Positions 1-9,653 of a DNA stretch of 64,000 nucleotides are shown here, one piece after another. Position numbers and translations under genes: made by a program. The notes under the pieces were generated by a model that was given only the letters and a program-made list of their open reading frames with translations, was not told the origin of the DNA and did not search any database. Every line of letters begins with the position of its first letter. The stretch's first letter is position 1. This stretch comes from Betaproteobacteria bacterium (lineage in GTDB: Bacteria > Pseudomonadota > Gammaproteobacteria > Burkholderiales > Rhodocyclaceae): assembly GCA_012026885.1 (NCBI GenBank), contig VEPL01000027.1, positions 116,415 to 180,414 on the forward strand, written 5' to 3'.

Positions 1-228
1 GGCACCAAGGGCGTCGCCGAGATTCGTGGCCATGGCCTGATGATCGGCATCGAACTCGAGCGCCCGTGCGGCGAACTCGTCGGCAAGGCCATGGCCGCCG
101 GCGTCCTGCTCAACGTCACTGCCGACAAGGTGGTGCGCCTGCTGCCGCCGCTGATCTTCGGCGAAAACGAGGCGCGTGAGCTGGTCGACCGCGTCGCGCC
201 GCTGATCCGGGATTTCCTCGCGGGTTGA
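1..228 (+). CDS. argD: Acetylornithine aminotransferase, C-terminal part (5' end outside window)
   Basis: The open frame enters the window at base 1 and gives 75 residues ending in TGA. The visible segment has the C-terminal features of class-III PLP aminotransferases of the ArgD type: an EIRGHGLMIGIEL strand, then GVLLNVTADKVVRLLPPL, then a short helical end. ArgD converts N-acetylglutamate semialdehyde to N-acetylornithine in cytoplasmic arginine synthesis. The PLP lysine and most of the protein are off-window. It lies directly before argF and argG, so an arginine operon is likely. The identity of the fragment rests on this motif and on context. Confidence 0.85.
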   Translation, partial: GTKGVAEIRGHGLMIGIELERPCGELVGKAMAAGVLLNVTADKVVRLLPPLIFGENEARELVDRVAPLIRDFLAG

Positions 229-230
229 GC

Positions 231-1154
231 ATGGCGATCAAGCACTACCTGCAATTCAAGGACTTCACGCGCGACGAGTACGAATACCTCTTCGCGCGCA
301 CGCAGTCGATCAAGAAGCAGTTCAAGGCCTACCAGCAATACTGGCCGCTCACTGACCGCACGCTGGTCATGATCTTCGAGAAGGCGAGTACGCGCACGCG
401 CCTGTCCTTCGAGGCCGGCATGCACCAGCTCGGCGGTTCGGCGATCTACCTCAATACGCGCGATTCGCAACTCGGTCGCGGCGAGCCGGTCGAGGACGCG
501 GCTCAGGTCATCTCGCGCATGAGCGACATCGTGATGATCCGCACCTTCGAGCAGGAGATCATCGAGCGGTTTGCCGCCAATTCGCGCGTGCCGGTGATCA
601 ACGGCCTGACCAACGAGTACCACCCGTGCCAGATCCTTGCCGACATCTGCACGTATATCGAGCACCGGGGCTGCATCCAGGGCAAGACCGTGGCCTGGGT
701 GGGCGACGCCAACAACATGTGCCACACCTGGCTGCAGGCGGCCGAGGTACTGGACTTCCGGGTGCATGTCTCGACCCCGCCGGGTTACGGGTTGAACCCG
801 GCGCTGATCGACGGTGTCGATGCCTCGTGTTTCGCCGTTTTCTCCGACCCGATGGAAGCCTGCCACGGTGCCGACCTGGTCACCACCGATGTATGGACCT
901 CGATGGGCTACGAAGCGGAAAACGACGCGCGCCTGCGCGCCTTCGCGGACTGGCAGGTCGATGGCGACATGATGCGGGTCGCCGCCGCGGACGCGCTGTT
1001 CATGCACTGCCTGCCGGCCCATCGCGGCGAGGAAGTGACCGCCGAGGTGATCGACGGTACGCAATCGGTAGTCTGGGATGAGGCGGAGAACCGTCTGCAC
1101 GTCCAGAAGGCGTTGATGGAATACCTGCTGCTCGGCAGGATCGAAACCAAGTAA
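231..1154 (+). CDS. argF: Ornithine carbamoyltransferase
   Basis: Condenses ornithine and carbamoyl phosphate to citrulline in the cytoplasm. The 307-residue length is normal for the family. The carbamoyl-phosphate loop STRTR is at residues 53-57, the HPCQ motif at 131-134, and the ornithine-binding HCLP motif at 259-262. I chose the ATG at 231 because the protein then starts MAIKHYLQF; an in-frame TTG at 225 overlaps the argD stop but would add only two residues. The gene begins 2 bases after argD ends and is followed 10 bases later by argG, so the three probably form one transcript. Confidence 0.97.
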   Translation: MAIKHYLQFKDFTRDEYEYLFARTQSIKKQFKAYQQYWPLTDRTLVMIFEKASTRTRLSFEAGMHQLGGSAIYLNTRDSQLGRGEPVEDAAQVISRMSDIVMIRTFEQEIIERFAANSRVPVINGLTNEYHPCQILADICTYIEHRGCIQGKTVAWVGDANNMCHTWLQAAEVLDFRVHVSTPPGYGLNPALIDGVDASCFAVFSDPMEACHGADLVTTDVWTSMGYEAENDARLRAFADWQVDGDMMRVAAADALFMHCLPAHRGEEVTAEVIDGTQSVVWDEAENRLHVQKALMEYLLLGRIETK

Positions 1155-1164
1155 GGAAAAGCAA

Positions 1165-2505
1165 ATGAGCGACATCAAGAAGGTTGTGCTGGCCTATTCG
1201 GGCGGCCTCGATACCTCGGTCATCCTCAAGTGGCTGCAGGATGTTTACAAGTGCGAGGTGGTGACCTTCACTGCCGACCTCGGCCAGGGCGAAGAGCTCG
1301 AGCCGGCGCGCGCCAAGGCGCTGAAGGCCGGGATCAAGCCGAAGAACATCTACATCGACGACGTGCGCGAGGAGTTCGTCCGCGACTTTGTCTTCCCGAT
1401 GTTCCGCGCCAACACCGTCTATGAGGGCGAGTACCTGCTCGGCACTTCGATCGCCCGTCCGCTGATCGCCAAGCGCCTGATCGAGATCGTCAATGAAACC
1501 GGTGCCGATGCCATCTGCCACGGTGCCACCGGCAAGGGCAACGACCAGGTCCGCTTCGAACTCGGCGCCTATGCGCTGAAGCCAGGCATCAAGGTCATCG
1601 CCCCGTGGCGCGAGTGGGACCTGATGTCGCGCGAAAAGCTGATGGCCTATGCCGAGAAGCATGGCATCGAGATCGACATGAAGCACAAGAAGGGCGGCTC
1701 GCCCTACTCGATGGACGCCAACCTGCTGCACATCTCTTACGAAGGCCGTCACCTCGAAGATCCTGCGGCCGAGGCCGAGGAGTCGATGTGGCGGTGGACG
1801 GTGTCGCCGGAAAAGGCGCCGAACAAGGCCGAGTACCTCGACCTCGAGTTCGCCAATGGTGATCTCGTCGCCATCAACGGCAAGAAGATGAAGGCGCACG
1901 AGCTGTTGCTGACGCTGAACCAGCTCGGTGGGAAGCACGGCATCGGGCGCCTCGACCTGGTCGAGAACCGCTACGTCGGCATGAAATCGCGCGGCTGCTA
2001 CGAAACTCCGGGTGGCACCATCCTCTTGCGCGCCCACCGCGCCATCGAGTCGGTCTGCCTCGACCGCGAGGTCGCGCACCTCAAGGATGACCTGATGCCG
2101 CGCTACGCCAGCCTGGTCTACAACGGCTACTGGTGGAGCCCTGAGCGCCGGGCGCTGCAGGTGCTGATCGACCACACGCAGGAGAACGTCAACGGCACGG
2201 TGCGCCTCAAGCTTTACAAGGGCAACGTCATCGTCGTCGGCCGTGACTCGAAGACCGATTCGCTGTTCGACTCGACCATCGCCACCTTCGAGGACGATGC
2301 CGGTGCCTACGACCAGAAGGATGCGGCCGGCTTCATCAAGCTCAATGCCCTGCGCATGCGCATCGCCGCCAACCTCGAGGCGCGCAAGACCGGCAAGGGC
2401 TCGCGCAAGGCCGGCGCCCCGGCTAAGGCCAAGGCGCTTGCCAAGCCGGCAGCAAAGGCTGTGGCCAAAAAGGCCGCCACCAAGCCTGCGGGCAAGAAGG
2501 GCTGA
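1165..2505 (+). CDS. argG: Argininosuccinate synthase with a Lys/Ala/Pro-rich C-terminal tail
   Basis: ATP-dependent ligation of citrulline and aspartate. The PP-loop AYSGGLDTS is at residues 10-18. The catalytic body ends near residue 407, the usual ArgG length (about 400-410). Residues 408-446 add a tail made almost only of Lys, Ala, Gly and Pro, with AKP/AKK-type repeats like histone H1-like or AlgP-like proteins. The reading frame is continuous and the next gene starts 3 bases after the stop, so the tail is not an obvious frameshift product. The start has a clear AAGGAA ribosome site 7 bases upstream. Core function is secure; the role of the tail is unknown. Confidence 0.96.
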   Translation: MSDIKKVVLAYSGGLDTSVILKWLQDVYKCEVVTFTADLGQGEELEPARAKALKAGIKPKNIYIDDVREEFVRDFVFPMFRANTVYEGEYLLGTSIARPLIAKRLIEIVNETGADAICHGATGKGNDQVRFELGAYALKPGIKVIAPWREWDLMSREKLMAYAEKHGIEIDMKHKKGGSPYSMDANLLHISYEGRHLEDPAAEAEESMWRWTVSPEKAPNKAEYLDLEFANGDLVAINGKKMKAHELLLTLNQLGGKHGIGRLDLVENRYVGMKSRGCYETPGGTILLRAHRAIESVCLDREVAHLKDDLMPRYASLVYNGYWWSPERRALQVLIDHTQENVNGTVRLKLYKGNVIVVGRDSKTDSLFDSTIATFEDDAGAYDQKDAAGFIKLNALRMRIAANLEARKTGKGSRKAGAPAKAKALAKPAAKAVAKKAATKPAGKKG

Positions 2506-2508
2506 GCG

Positions 2509-2730
2509 ATGCAGGGTACCGTCTTCGGGTTCACGGAAGAGCAGATCGCGGAATTCTTCTCGACCTGGGGTATCGGTGCCTTCATCCTGTTCATGCTTTT
2601 CATCATCGGCGAGATCGCCTGGAAATCGAAGGCGGGCAAGACCGGTACCGTCGTGCTTTTCTTCGTGCTGGCGCTCGGCATGGTCGGTTTCATCGCCAAA
2701 TCCGTCATCCAAAAACTCTGGGGTATCTGA
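2509..2730 (+). CDS. Small inner-membrane protein, DUF2788-like
   Basis: A 73-residue protein with two predicted membrane segments, about residues 22-36 and 47-65, separated by a short basic loop (WKSKAGK). Sequence and size resemble the DUF2788 family of proteobacteria; I recall the family but cannot run the search. Function is unknown. It starts 3 bases after argG and abuts ppnP with no gap, so it is probably co-transcribed with both. Confidence 0.7.
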   Translation: MQGTVFGFTEEQIAEFFSTWGIGAFILFMLFIIGEIAWKSKAGKTGTVVLFFVLALGMVGFIAKSVIQKLWGI

Positions 2731-3048
2731 ATGTCGCAGTTCGATAACGTTTCCGTGGTCAAGAAGGCCAATGTCTATTTCGACGGCAAGTGCGTCAGCC
2801 ATACCGTCATCCTCGCCGACGGCACCAAGAAGACGGTCGGCGTGATCCTGCCCTCAAGCCTCACCTTCAACACCGGGGCGCCGGAAATCATGGAGGGCGT
2901 CGGTGGCTCCTGCCGTGTCCGCCTGAAAGGCGAGTCCAACTGGTCGAACTGGGGCGAGGGCCAGTCCTTCGAGGTGCCGGGCAATTCCAGCTTCGAGATC
3001 GCCGTCGCCGAAGGCGGTGCCTACCACTACGTCTGCCACTTCAAGTAA
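2731..3048 (+). CDS. ppnP: Pyrimidine/purine nucleoside phosphorylase PpnP
   Basis: A single-domain cupin of 105 residues, slightly longer than the E. coli protein. The family (formerly DUF1255/YaiE) phosphorolyses several purine and pyrimidine nucleosides to base and ribose-1-phosphate in the cytoplasm. The stretch from [17 protein letters not shown] through [19 protein letters not shown] to the final YHYVCHF matches the family from end to end. The start codon directly abuts the previous stop, which indicates translational coupling. Confidence 0.9.
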   Translation: MSQFDNVSVVKKANVYFDGKCVSHTVILADGTKKTVGVILPSSLTFNTGAPEIMEGVGGSCRVRLKGESNWSNWGEGQSFEVPGNSSFEIAVAEGGAYHYVCHFK

Positions 3049-3053
3049 GCGCC

Positions 3054-3548
3054 ATGCCGTCCTTCGATTTCACCTCGGAAGCCGACATGGTGGCCCTGAA
3101 GAACGCCATCGACGTCGCGACCCGCCAGATCGACAACCGCTATGACTTCAAGGGCACCACGGCGAAAGTCGAGCTGAACGAGAAGGAAAAGACGATCACG
3201 CTGCACGGCGATTCCGACTTCCAGCTCGACCAGATCAAGGACATCCTCTTTCCAGCGATGGAGAAGAAGGAGGTCGAGAGCACCAAGCGCCTCGACCACC
3301 AGCCGGTGCAGAAGATCTCCGGCAACAAGGTCAAGCAGGAATTGAAGATCCGCATGGGCATCGATGCCGAGCTGGCCAAGAAGATCGTCCGGCTGATCAA
3401 GGACTCCAAGCAGAAAGTGCAGGCGTCGATCCAGGGCGATGCGGTGCGTGTCCAGGGCGCCAAGCGCGACGACCTGCAGGCGGCCATCGCGCTGATCCGC
3501 AAGGAAATCGCCGATTTCCCGATCAGGGCGGGGAATTTCCGCGACTGA
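3054..3548 (+). CDS. yajQ: YajQ family nucleotide-binding protein
   Basis: 164 residues, the family length, starting MPSFDFTSEADMVALKNA as in other YajQ proteins, with two ferredoxin-like halves. The basic motif NRYDFKGT near residues 23-30 is conserved. Family members bind tRNA or GTP, and some bind cyclic-di-GMP and affect transcription; which of these applies here cannot be told. It begins 5 bases after ppnP. A dispersed repeat (3561-3585) follows the stop codon. Confidence 0.95.
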   Translation: MPSFDFTSEADMVALKNAIDVATRQIDNRYDFKGTTAKVELNEKEKTITLHGDSDFQLDQIKDILFPAMEKKEVESTKRLDHQPVQKISGNKVKQELKIRMGIDAELAKKIVRLIKDSKQKVQASIQGDAVRVQGAKRDDLQAAIALIRKEIADFPIRAGNFRD

Positions 3549-3560
3549 TCCGTCGCTCCT

Positions 3561-3585
3561 GCGGTCGACCGCGAAAAATTGGCCA
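3561..3585. repeat. Dispersed repeat copy A (core GCGGTCGACCG)
   Basis: A perfect 12-base palindrome GCGGTCGACCGC, then GAAAA and GGCCA. It starts 12 bases after the yajQ stop, in the convergent gap before the amidotransferase gene. The same arrangement recurs at 15488, 39835 and 59934. There is no T-run after the palindrome, so it does not look like a standard terminator. Confidence 0.6.
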
Positions 3586-3619
3586 TAACAGGGCAGCTAC
3601 GGCGGCCCTGATCGTTTGT

Positions 3620-4333
3620 TCAGCGCGCCAGGCCCTGTATCCAGACCGAGTAGAGCAGGTCGGACAATTCCCGCATCACGGGCAGCCGCTCGGCGATCTG
3701 CGCCACCATCGCCGACGGTGCCTGCACGCTCGGCTGGTCGGCGACTGCCGCGGCCTCGTCGGACCACTGTCCGCACCAGGTGGCGATCATTTCCGGTGTC
3801 ATCTCGACATGGCATTGCATACCGAGATGCGGGCCGAGCGCGAACATCTGGTTGGCGCAGTGGCCGTTGGCGAACAACCGGGTGGCGCCGGCCGGAATGC
3901 TGAAGGTCTCCCCGTGCCACTGGAAGACGGTGGCGCCGGCACCAGCGTAGGGGCCCAGCCAGTGGCGGGCGACGGCGGAATCTTCGCCGTGAACCATGCC
4001 CCAGCCGATTTCCTTGACCGGGTTGCGCGTCACCCTGCCGCCGAGGGCCTTGCTCATCAGCTGGCCGCCGAGGCAATGGCCGATGACCGGGATCGCATCG
4101 GCGACCGCGTTGCGGATCAGGGCGCAGACCGGTTCGATCCAGGGCAGGGGATCGTTGACGCTCATCGGACCGCCCATGAAACAGAGGCCGGCGAAATCGC
4201 CGGTGCATTCTGGCACCGGCTCGCCGGCATCGACGGCGACGAGGCGCCATGGAATCCCGTGCCGTTCGAGGAATATGGCAAAATAGCCCGGACCTTCGGT
4301 GGGAGAGTGGCGAAAGATGGCGACGGGCTTCAT
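3620..4333 (-). CDS. Class I glutamine amidotransferase-like protein (GMP synthase-type domain)
   Basis: A 237-residue stand-alone class-I amidotransferase domain. The nucleophile elbow GHCLGG places the Cys at residue 87, and HVE at residues 175-177 supplies the His and Glu of the triad. FMGGPMSVND near residues 52-61 is typical of the stand-alone GMP-synthase-like group, whose members may hydrolyse glutamine or gamma-glutamyl compounds; the substrate is unknown. The gene is convergent with yajQ. Its start codon shares the CATG at 4331-4334 with an internal or alternative ATG of the divergent retropepsin gene, so its promoter must lie inside that gene. No strong ribosome site is visible. Confidence 0.85.
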   Translation of the reverse strand: MKPVAIFRHSPTEGPGYFAIFLERHGIPWRLVAVDAGEPVPECTGDFAGLCFMGGPMSVNDPLPWIEPVCALIRNAVADAIPVIGHCLGGQLMSKALGGRVTRNPVKEIGWGMVHGEDSAVARHWLGPYAGAGATVFQWHGETFSIPAGATRLFANGHCANQMFALGPHLGMQCHVEMTPEMIATWCGQWSDEAAAVADQPSVQAPSAMVAQIAERLPVMRELSDLLYSVWIQGLAR

Positions 4334-4991
4334 GGCATTCCGGCAGGCGCGTGCTAAGAAGCGGCATTCTACGCTGCTCGCCGCGCTGCTTCTCGCCGTG
4401 ACCGCCGCCGGCGCCCAGGAAGTCGGGCTGGCCGGGGTAATGGGCAGCAAGGCGATGCTGACGATCAACGGCAGCGAGCCGCGTGCCGTCCAGGTGGGGC
4501 AGTCGGTCGATGGGGTCAGGGTCCTTTCCGTCCAGGGCGACCAGGCGGTGGTCGAGATCGGTGGCCGCAAGCGGCCGCTGCGCGTCGGCCAGAATGCGGT
4601 CGGCGCTCCGGCGCCCGACGGGAGCGGCAAGGTGACCCTGAACGCCGACGGGCAGGGGCATTTCTTCACCACCGGCTCGATCAACGGCACCTCGGTGCGT
4701 TTCATGGTCGATACCGGCGCGACGATGATCTCGCTCGGACCGACGGATGCGCGGCGCATCGGCCTCGACCCGACGCGCGGGGAGAAGGGACTGACCAGCA
4801 CGGCGAACGGCCAGGCGGTCGTCACGCGGGTCAAGCTCGACACGGTGCGGGTCGGCGACATCACCGTGAATAACGTCGATGCGTTGATCCACCAGGCGGA
4901 CATGCCGATGGCACTGCTCGGCATGAGCTTCCTCAACCGCATGGACATGCAGCGCGAGGGCAGCACGATGACCCTCAAGAAGCGCTTCTAG
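4317..4991 (+). CDS. Retropepsin-like aspartic protease, clan AA, exported
   Basis: 224 residues from ATG 4317. An N-terminal signal peptide (basic KKRH, then LLAALLLAVTAAGAQ) is followed by a small beta domain near residues 40-105 and a retropepsin fold. The active-site motif is D132-T-G-A, in FMVDTGATMISL. One DTGA per chain implies a homodimer, as in the TIGR02281-type family. Likely periplasmic; substrate unknown. I chose ATG 4317 because GGGAGAG lies about 9 bases upstream; ATG 4332 is an alternative. The 5' end overlaps the divergent amidotransferase gene by up to 17 bases. Confidence 0.8.
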   Translation: MATGFMAFRQARAKKRHSTLLAALLLAVTAAGAQEVGLAGVMGSKAMLTINGSEPRAVQVGQSVDGVRVLSVQGDQAVVEIGGRKRPLRVGQNAVGAPAPDGSGKVTLNADGQGHFFTTGSINGTSVRFMVDTGATMISLGPTDARRIGLDPTRGEKGLTSTANGQAVVTRVKLDTVRVGDITVNNVDALIHQADMPMALLGMSFLNRMDMQREGSTMTLKKRF

Positions 4992-5001
4992 GAGAGAGAT
5001 G

Positions 5002-5259
5002 ATGCCTGAACGTGACCGCGAGATTGCCCTGTTGCGCCGCGAGGTGGAATTGCTGATGAGCGAGCGCCAGGCGTTGCTGCGCGTGGTTGGCTCGGCCGCC
5101 GCGCTGATCGCCAGCCTCGATAGTGGGCGCCTGCCGGTGGGGGCTGTCGAGGCGGCAGATGTCGTCGCGACCTTGCTCAACCAGCTTTCCGAGGAGACGC
5201 TCCAGGATGCACTGACGGCGGTGCACGCCGAGATCGAGGAAGACAGCGGCAGCGCATGA
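5002..5259 (+). CDS. Small acidic helical protein, unknown
   Basis: 85 residues, predicted mostly helical, with a heptad-like N-terminus (IALLRREVELLMSERQALL) that could form a coiled coil and a Glu/Asp-rich end. I recognise no family. It follows the retropepsin gene by 10 bases with a GGAGAG ribosome site 5 bases before ATG 5002 (an ATG at 4999 is also possible). Its stop overlaps the next start (ATGA), so it is coupled to the NUDIX gene. Confidence 0.65.
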   Translation: MPERDREIALLRREVELLMSERQALLRVVGSAAALIASLDSGRLPVGAVEAADVVATLLNQLSEETLQDALTAVHAEIEEDSGSA

Positions 5260-5852
5260 GTTTCATCGATGTCGACCGGCTGCGCGCATCCCTGCTGCCG
5301 GCCCCGGAGAGCGGCCATTTCGTCCAGGAAGACGGTGGCGAAGGTCTGGCGCTGACGCCGGCGGCAGTGCTGTTCCCGATCGTTGTGCGCGACGGCGGCC
5401 ACACCGTCCTGCTGACCCAGCGTACCGCGCATCTGCGCGACCATGCCGGGCAGATCAGCTTTCCCGGCGGCCGTGTCGAGGACGACGATCCGTCGCCGGT
5501 GTATACCGCCTTGCGCGAGACCGAGGAAGAAATCGGTCTCGCCCGCGAACACGTCGAGGTCCTCGGCTTCCTCCCCGAATACCGCACCGGCACCGGCTTT
5601 CGCGTCACGCCGGTGGTGGCGCTGGTGCACCCGCCATTCAGCCTCGCGCTCGACCCGTTCGAGGTTGCCGAAGCCTTCGAGGTGCCACTGGCTTTCCTGC
5701 TCGATACCGGCAACCACAAGCGCCACTCGCTGCACTATCGCGGTGCCTTGCGCCATTTTTTCGCGATGCCCTACGGCGACTATTTCATCTGGGGGGCGAC
5801 CGCCGGCATGATTCGTGCGCTCTGCGAGCGCCTTGGCCTGCAGGGGGCCTGA
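5256..5852 (+). CDS. NUDIX CoA pyrophosphatase
   Basis: 198 residues. The NUDIX box runs from GG at residues 71-72 to the REXXEEXGL end (RETEEEIGL). Just before it, LLTQRTAHLRDHAGQISFPG is the extra motif of the CoA-hydrolysing subgroup (UPF0035 type). The expected reaction is CoA to 3'-phospho-ADP and 4'-phosphopantetheine in the cytoplasm. The start overlaps the upstream stop by 4 bases. Confidence 0.9.
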   Translation: MSFIDVDRLRASLLPAPESGHFVQEDGGEGLALTPAAVLFPIVVRDGGHTVLLTQRTAHLRDHAGQISFPGGRVEDDDPSPVYTALRETEEEIGLAREHVEVLGFLPEYRTGTGFRVTPVVALVHPPFSLALDPFEVAEAFEVPLAFLLDTGNHKRHSLHYRGALRHFFAMPYGDYFIWGATAGMIRALCERLGLQGA

Positions 5853-5901
5853 GCTTGTGGTATCTTGCCGCTTTTAGCACATCAGGATACGCAGCGCCGC
5901 A

Positions 5902-6837
5902 ATGTTCGGCCCCTTGAGTCTGGTTTCGCTGATCACGGTTTTTCTGATCGAGCAGGTCCGTCCGCTGGATTACCGTCTCGTGGTAGGGCGCCCCGTCGAG
6001 GCGTGGGCCGATTTCATCGAATCGCACTTCAACGCCGGTAGCCACCGGCACGGTGTCGTCGCCTGGTGCCTCGCGGTGCTGGTACCTGCGCTGCTCGCGG
6101 CGCTGCTGCATTTCGGCCTCTATGCCCTGAGCCCCCTGCTGGCCCTGGCCTTCAACATCGGTGTGCTTTACCTGGCGCTCGGTTTCCGCCAGTTCAGCCA
6201 TTTTCCGACCGAAATCCAGATCGCGCTGCGGCTCGAGGATCTCCCGCGCGCGCGCCAGCTGCTCAAGGAATGGCTGGCCCGGCCGGCCGACCATCTCGGC
6301 GAGCGCGAGATCGCCAGCCTGGCTATCGAGGCCGCACTTGCGGCATCGCACCGCCATGTTTTCGCCGTGCTCCTTTGTTTCGTTCTGTTGCCGGGGCCGT
6401 CCGGCGCCGTGCTCTACCGGCTGGCAGCGATCGTGCGCGAGCGCTGGCGCGGCAGGGGTGTCGCGGTCGACAGCGAATTTTCTGCCTTTTCCGGCCGCGC
6501 TTTCGGTATCATCGACTGGTTGCCTTCGCGGGCGACGGCAGCAGGCTTTGCCATCGTCGGGGACTTCGAGGATGCCGTCCATTGCTGGCGGACTCAGCCC
6601 GGCCAGTGGCCGGGGTGCGATGAGGGCGTCGTCATCGCCAGCGGTGCCGGTGCGCTCGGTGTGCAACTCGGGCTGTCGCCGGCCGATGGTGTCGAGGCGG
6701 CTGACCGTGGCCAGTTCGGGCTCGGCGATCCGGCCGATGTCGATTTCATGCAGAGCGCGGTCGGCCTGGTGTGGCGTGCCACCGTGCTTTGGGTGTTGTT
6801 GCTGTTTTTGTTGGGGCTTGCCAGCCTGGCGGGCTGA
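5902..6837 (+). CDS. CobD/CbiB family membrane protein
   Basis: 311 residues with about five hydrophobic segments, including ones near residues 53-72, 80-95 and 158-175 and at the C-terminus. Features of the CobD/CbiB (adenosylcobinamide-phosphate synthase) family are the N-terminal FLIEQVRPL and the central FAVLLCFVLLPGPSGAVLYRL segment, followed by FSAFSGRAFGIIDWLPSR. No other cobalamin genes are nearby, and betaproteobacteria often carry such a lone homologue, so the enzymatic role is not certain. It follows the NUDIX gene by 49 bases. Confidence 0.75.
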   Translation: MFGPLSLVSLITVFLIEQVRPLDYRLVVGRPVEAWADFIESHFNAGSHRHGVVAWCLAVLVPALLAALLHFGLYALSPLLALAFNIGVLYLALGFRQFSHFPTEIQIALRLEDLPRARQLLKEWLARPADHLGEREIASLAIEAALAASHRHVFAVLLCFVLLPGPSGAVLYRLAAIVRERWRGRGVAVDSEFSAFSGRAFGIIDWLPSRATAAGFAIVGDFEDAVHCWRTQPGQWPGCDEGVVIASGAGALGVQLGLSPADGVEAADRGQFGLGDPADVDFMQSAVGLVWRATVLWVLLLFLLGLASLAG

Positions 6838-6858
6838 TTTTTCTTGGAGAGAAATATT

Positions 6859-8040
6859 ATGAGCAGAGATGTTGTCGTTCTGAGCGCAGTGCGTTCCCCC
6901 ATTGGCGCCTTCGGCGGTTCGCTCGCCGACATGGACCCGTGCGACCTGGCCAGCACCGTGATGAAGGAAGCGATCGCCCGCTCCAACGTCGATCCGGCCC
7001 AGATCAACTACGTCACGGTCGGTACCACGATGCCTGTTGATTCCCGTTACGCTTATGTTTCCCGCGTTGCCTCCATCCAGGCCGGCCTGCCGATGGATTC
7101 CGTCGCCATGCAGGTTTCCCGCCTCTGCGCCTCCGGCCTGCAGGGTATCGTCACTACCGCCCAGAACATCCTGCTGGGTGATTCCGACTACGGCATCGGC
7201 GGCGGTGTCGAGGTCATGTCCAAGGTTGCCTACCTGCTGCCGGCGCTGCGCTCCGGCGCCCGCATGGGTGACACCAAGGCCATCGACGGCATGGTTGCCG
7301 TGCTGACAGACCCGTTCGGCGTCGGCCACATGGGCATTACCGCCGAAAACCTGGCGGCCAAGCACGGCATCACCCGCGAACAGCAGGATGCCTTCGCCGT
7401 CGAATCGCAGCGCCGCGCCGCGGCCGCCATCGATGCCGGCCACTTCAAGTCGCAGATCCTGCCGATCGTCAAGCAGACCCGCAAGGGCGACGTCGTTTTC
7501 GATACCGACGAGCACGTCAAGCGCGGCACCACGATGGAATCGCTGGCCAAGATGAAGCCGGCCTTCAAGAAGGAAGGTACCGTCACCGCTGGTAATGCCT
7601 CGGGTATCAACGACGGCGCGGCCTTCTTCGTGCTGGCCGATGCCGCCAAGGCTGCCGCCGCCGGCCAGAAGCCGATTGCCCGCATGGTGTCCTACGCCGT
7701 TGCCGGCGTTCCGAACGACATCATGGGTGAAGGCCCGATCCCGGCCACCAAGCTGGCGCTCAAGAAGGCCGGCCTGACGCTGGACCAGATGGACGTCATC
7801 GAGTCCAACGAAGCCTTCGCTGCCCAGGCGCTGTCGGTTTCCAAGGTGCTCGGCCTCGACCCGGCCAAGACCAACCCGAACGGCGGCGCCATCGCCCTCG
7901 GCCACCCGGTCGGCTGTTCGGGCGCCTTCATCGCGACCAAGGCGATCTACGAATTGAACCGCATCGGCGGCAAGTACTGCCTCGTCACCATGTGCATCGG
8001 CGGTGGCCAGGGTATCGCTGTCGTCTTCGAGCGCGCCTGA
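6859..8040 (+). CDS. Acetyl-CoA acetyltransferase / beta-ketothiolase (BktB-like)
   Basis: A biosynthetic-type thiolase of 393 residues. The acyl-accepting Cys is C90 (SRLCASGLQG), with NEAFA, His349 in GHPVGCSG and Cys379 in MCIGGGQG; this is the complete catalytic set at the spacing expected from the Zoogloea enzyme. The overall sequence is closest, from memory, to Cupriavidus BktB, which condenses acyl-CoA with acetyl-CoA for polyhydroxyalkanoate precursors. The ATG at 6859 is preferred over a TTG at 6844 because GGAGA sits 8 bases upstream. A strong terminator follows, so this is the end of a transcript. Confidence 0.93.
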   Translation: MSRDVVVLSAVRSPIGAFGGSLADMDPCDLASTVMKEAIARSNVDPAQINYVTVGTTMPVDSRYAYVSRVASIQAGLPMDSVAMQVSRLCASGLQGIVTTAQNILLGDSDYGIGGGVEVMSKVAYLLPALRSGARMGDTKAIDGMVAVLTDPFGVGHMGITAENLAAKHGITREQQDAFAVESQRRAAAAIDAGHFKSQILPIVKQTRKGDVVFDTDEHVKRGTTMESLAKMKPAFKKEGTVTAGNASGINDGAAFFVLADAAKAAAAGQKPIARMVSYAVAGVPNDIMGEGPIPATKLALKKAGLTLDQMDVIESNEAFAAQALSVSKVLGLDPAKTNPNGGAIALGHPVGCSGAFIATKAIYELNRIGGKYCLVTMCIGGGQGIAVVFERA

Positions 8041-8065
8041 GCGCTCCGGCGAACTGCAGCATGAA

Positions 8066-8096
8066 AACCCGCCGGAGCGATCCGGCGGGTTTTTTT
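8066..8096 (+). terminator. Rho-independent terminator after the thiolase gene
   Basis: A perfect 11-base stem AACCCGCCGGA / TCCGGCGGGTT with a GCGA loop, running into a T-tract. It isolates the ATP-grasp operon downstream from thiolase transcription. Confidence 0.92.
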
Positions 8097-8097
8097 A

Positions 8098-8134
8098 TGC
8101 ACCAACCTGGCAGGTGCTGCACCGGCATGGGGCG
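8098..8134 (+). promoter_or_regulatory. Two NtrC-like half/degenerate sites upstream of the ATP-grasp operon
   Basis: TGCACCAACCTGG at 8098-8110 matches the left part of the glnA enhancer site 1 (TGCACCAACATGGTGC), but its right half is displaced. TGCACCGGCATGGGGC at 8118-8133 fits TGCACC-N5-GGTGC with one mismatch. They lie about 50-85 bases upstream of the sigma-54 promoter at 8184. Each is imperfect; the support is their tandem position. Confidence 0.45.
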
Positions 8135-8183
8135 CAATTGCGGCACGGGTTGGCCGAATCGGCGCCATGACCCCGTGTCGCCG

Positions 8184-8200
8184 ATGGCACGGAAGCTGCT
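8184..8200 (+). promoter_or_regulatory. Sigma-54 (-24/-12) promoter of the ATP-grasp/alpha-E operon
   Basis: TGGCACGGAAGCTGCT at 8185-8200 matches TGGCAC-N5-TTGCW with one mismatch and has the exact GG-N10-GC spacing. The predicted transcript start near 8211 lies downstream of the ATGs at 8167 and 8203, which supports ATG 8239 as the true start of the next gene. Confidence 0.75.
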
Positions 8201-8238
8201 CCATGGCACACGAGAGAATTAACCGTGACGGGCCGAAA

Positions 8239-9651
<1,413 letters not shown>

Positions 9652-9653
9652 CC

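Noticed and set aside
1000..2802. 600-residue antisense open frame over argF/argG
   Set aside because: Shadow of strongly coding plus-strand genes in GC-rich DNA; low-complexity His/Leu/Asp/Arg composition and no recognisable domain.
3597..5756. 719-residue minus-strand open frame across several genes
   Set aside because: It runs antisense to the retropepsin and NUDIX genes and out of frame with the real amidotransferase gene; Arg/His-rich shadow translation.
8106..8123. TGGCAGGTGCTGCACC as a sigma-54 promoter
   Set aside because: GG and GC are 8 rather than 10 bases apart; the element at 8185-8200 has the correct spacing.
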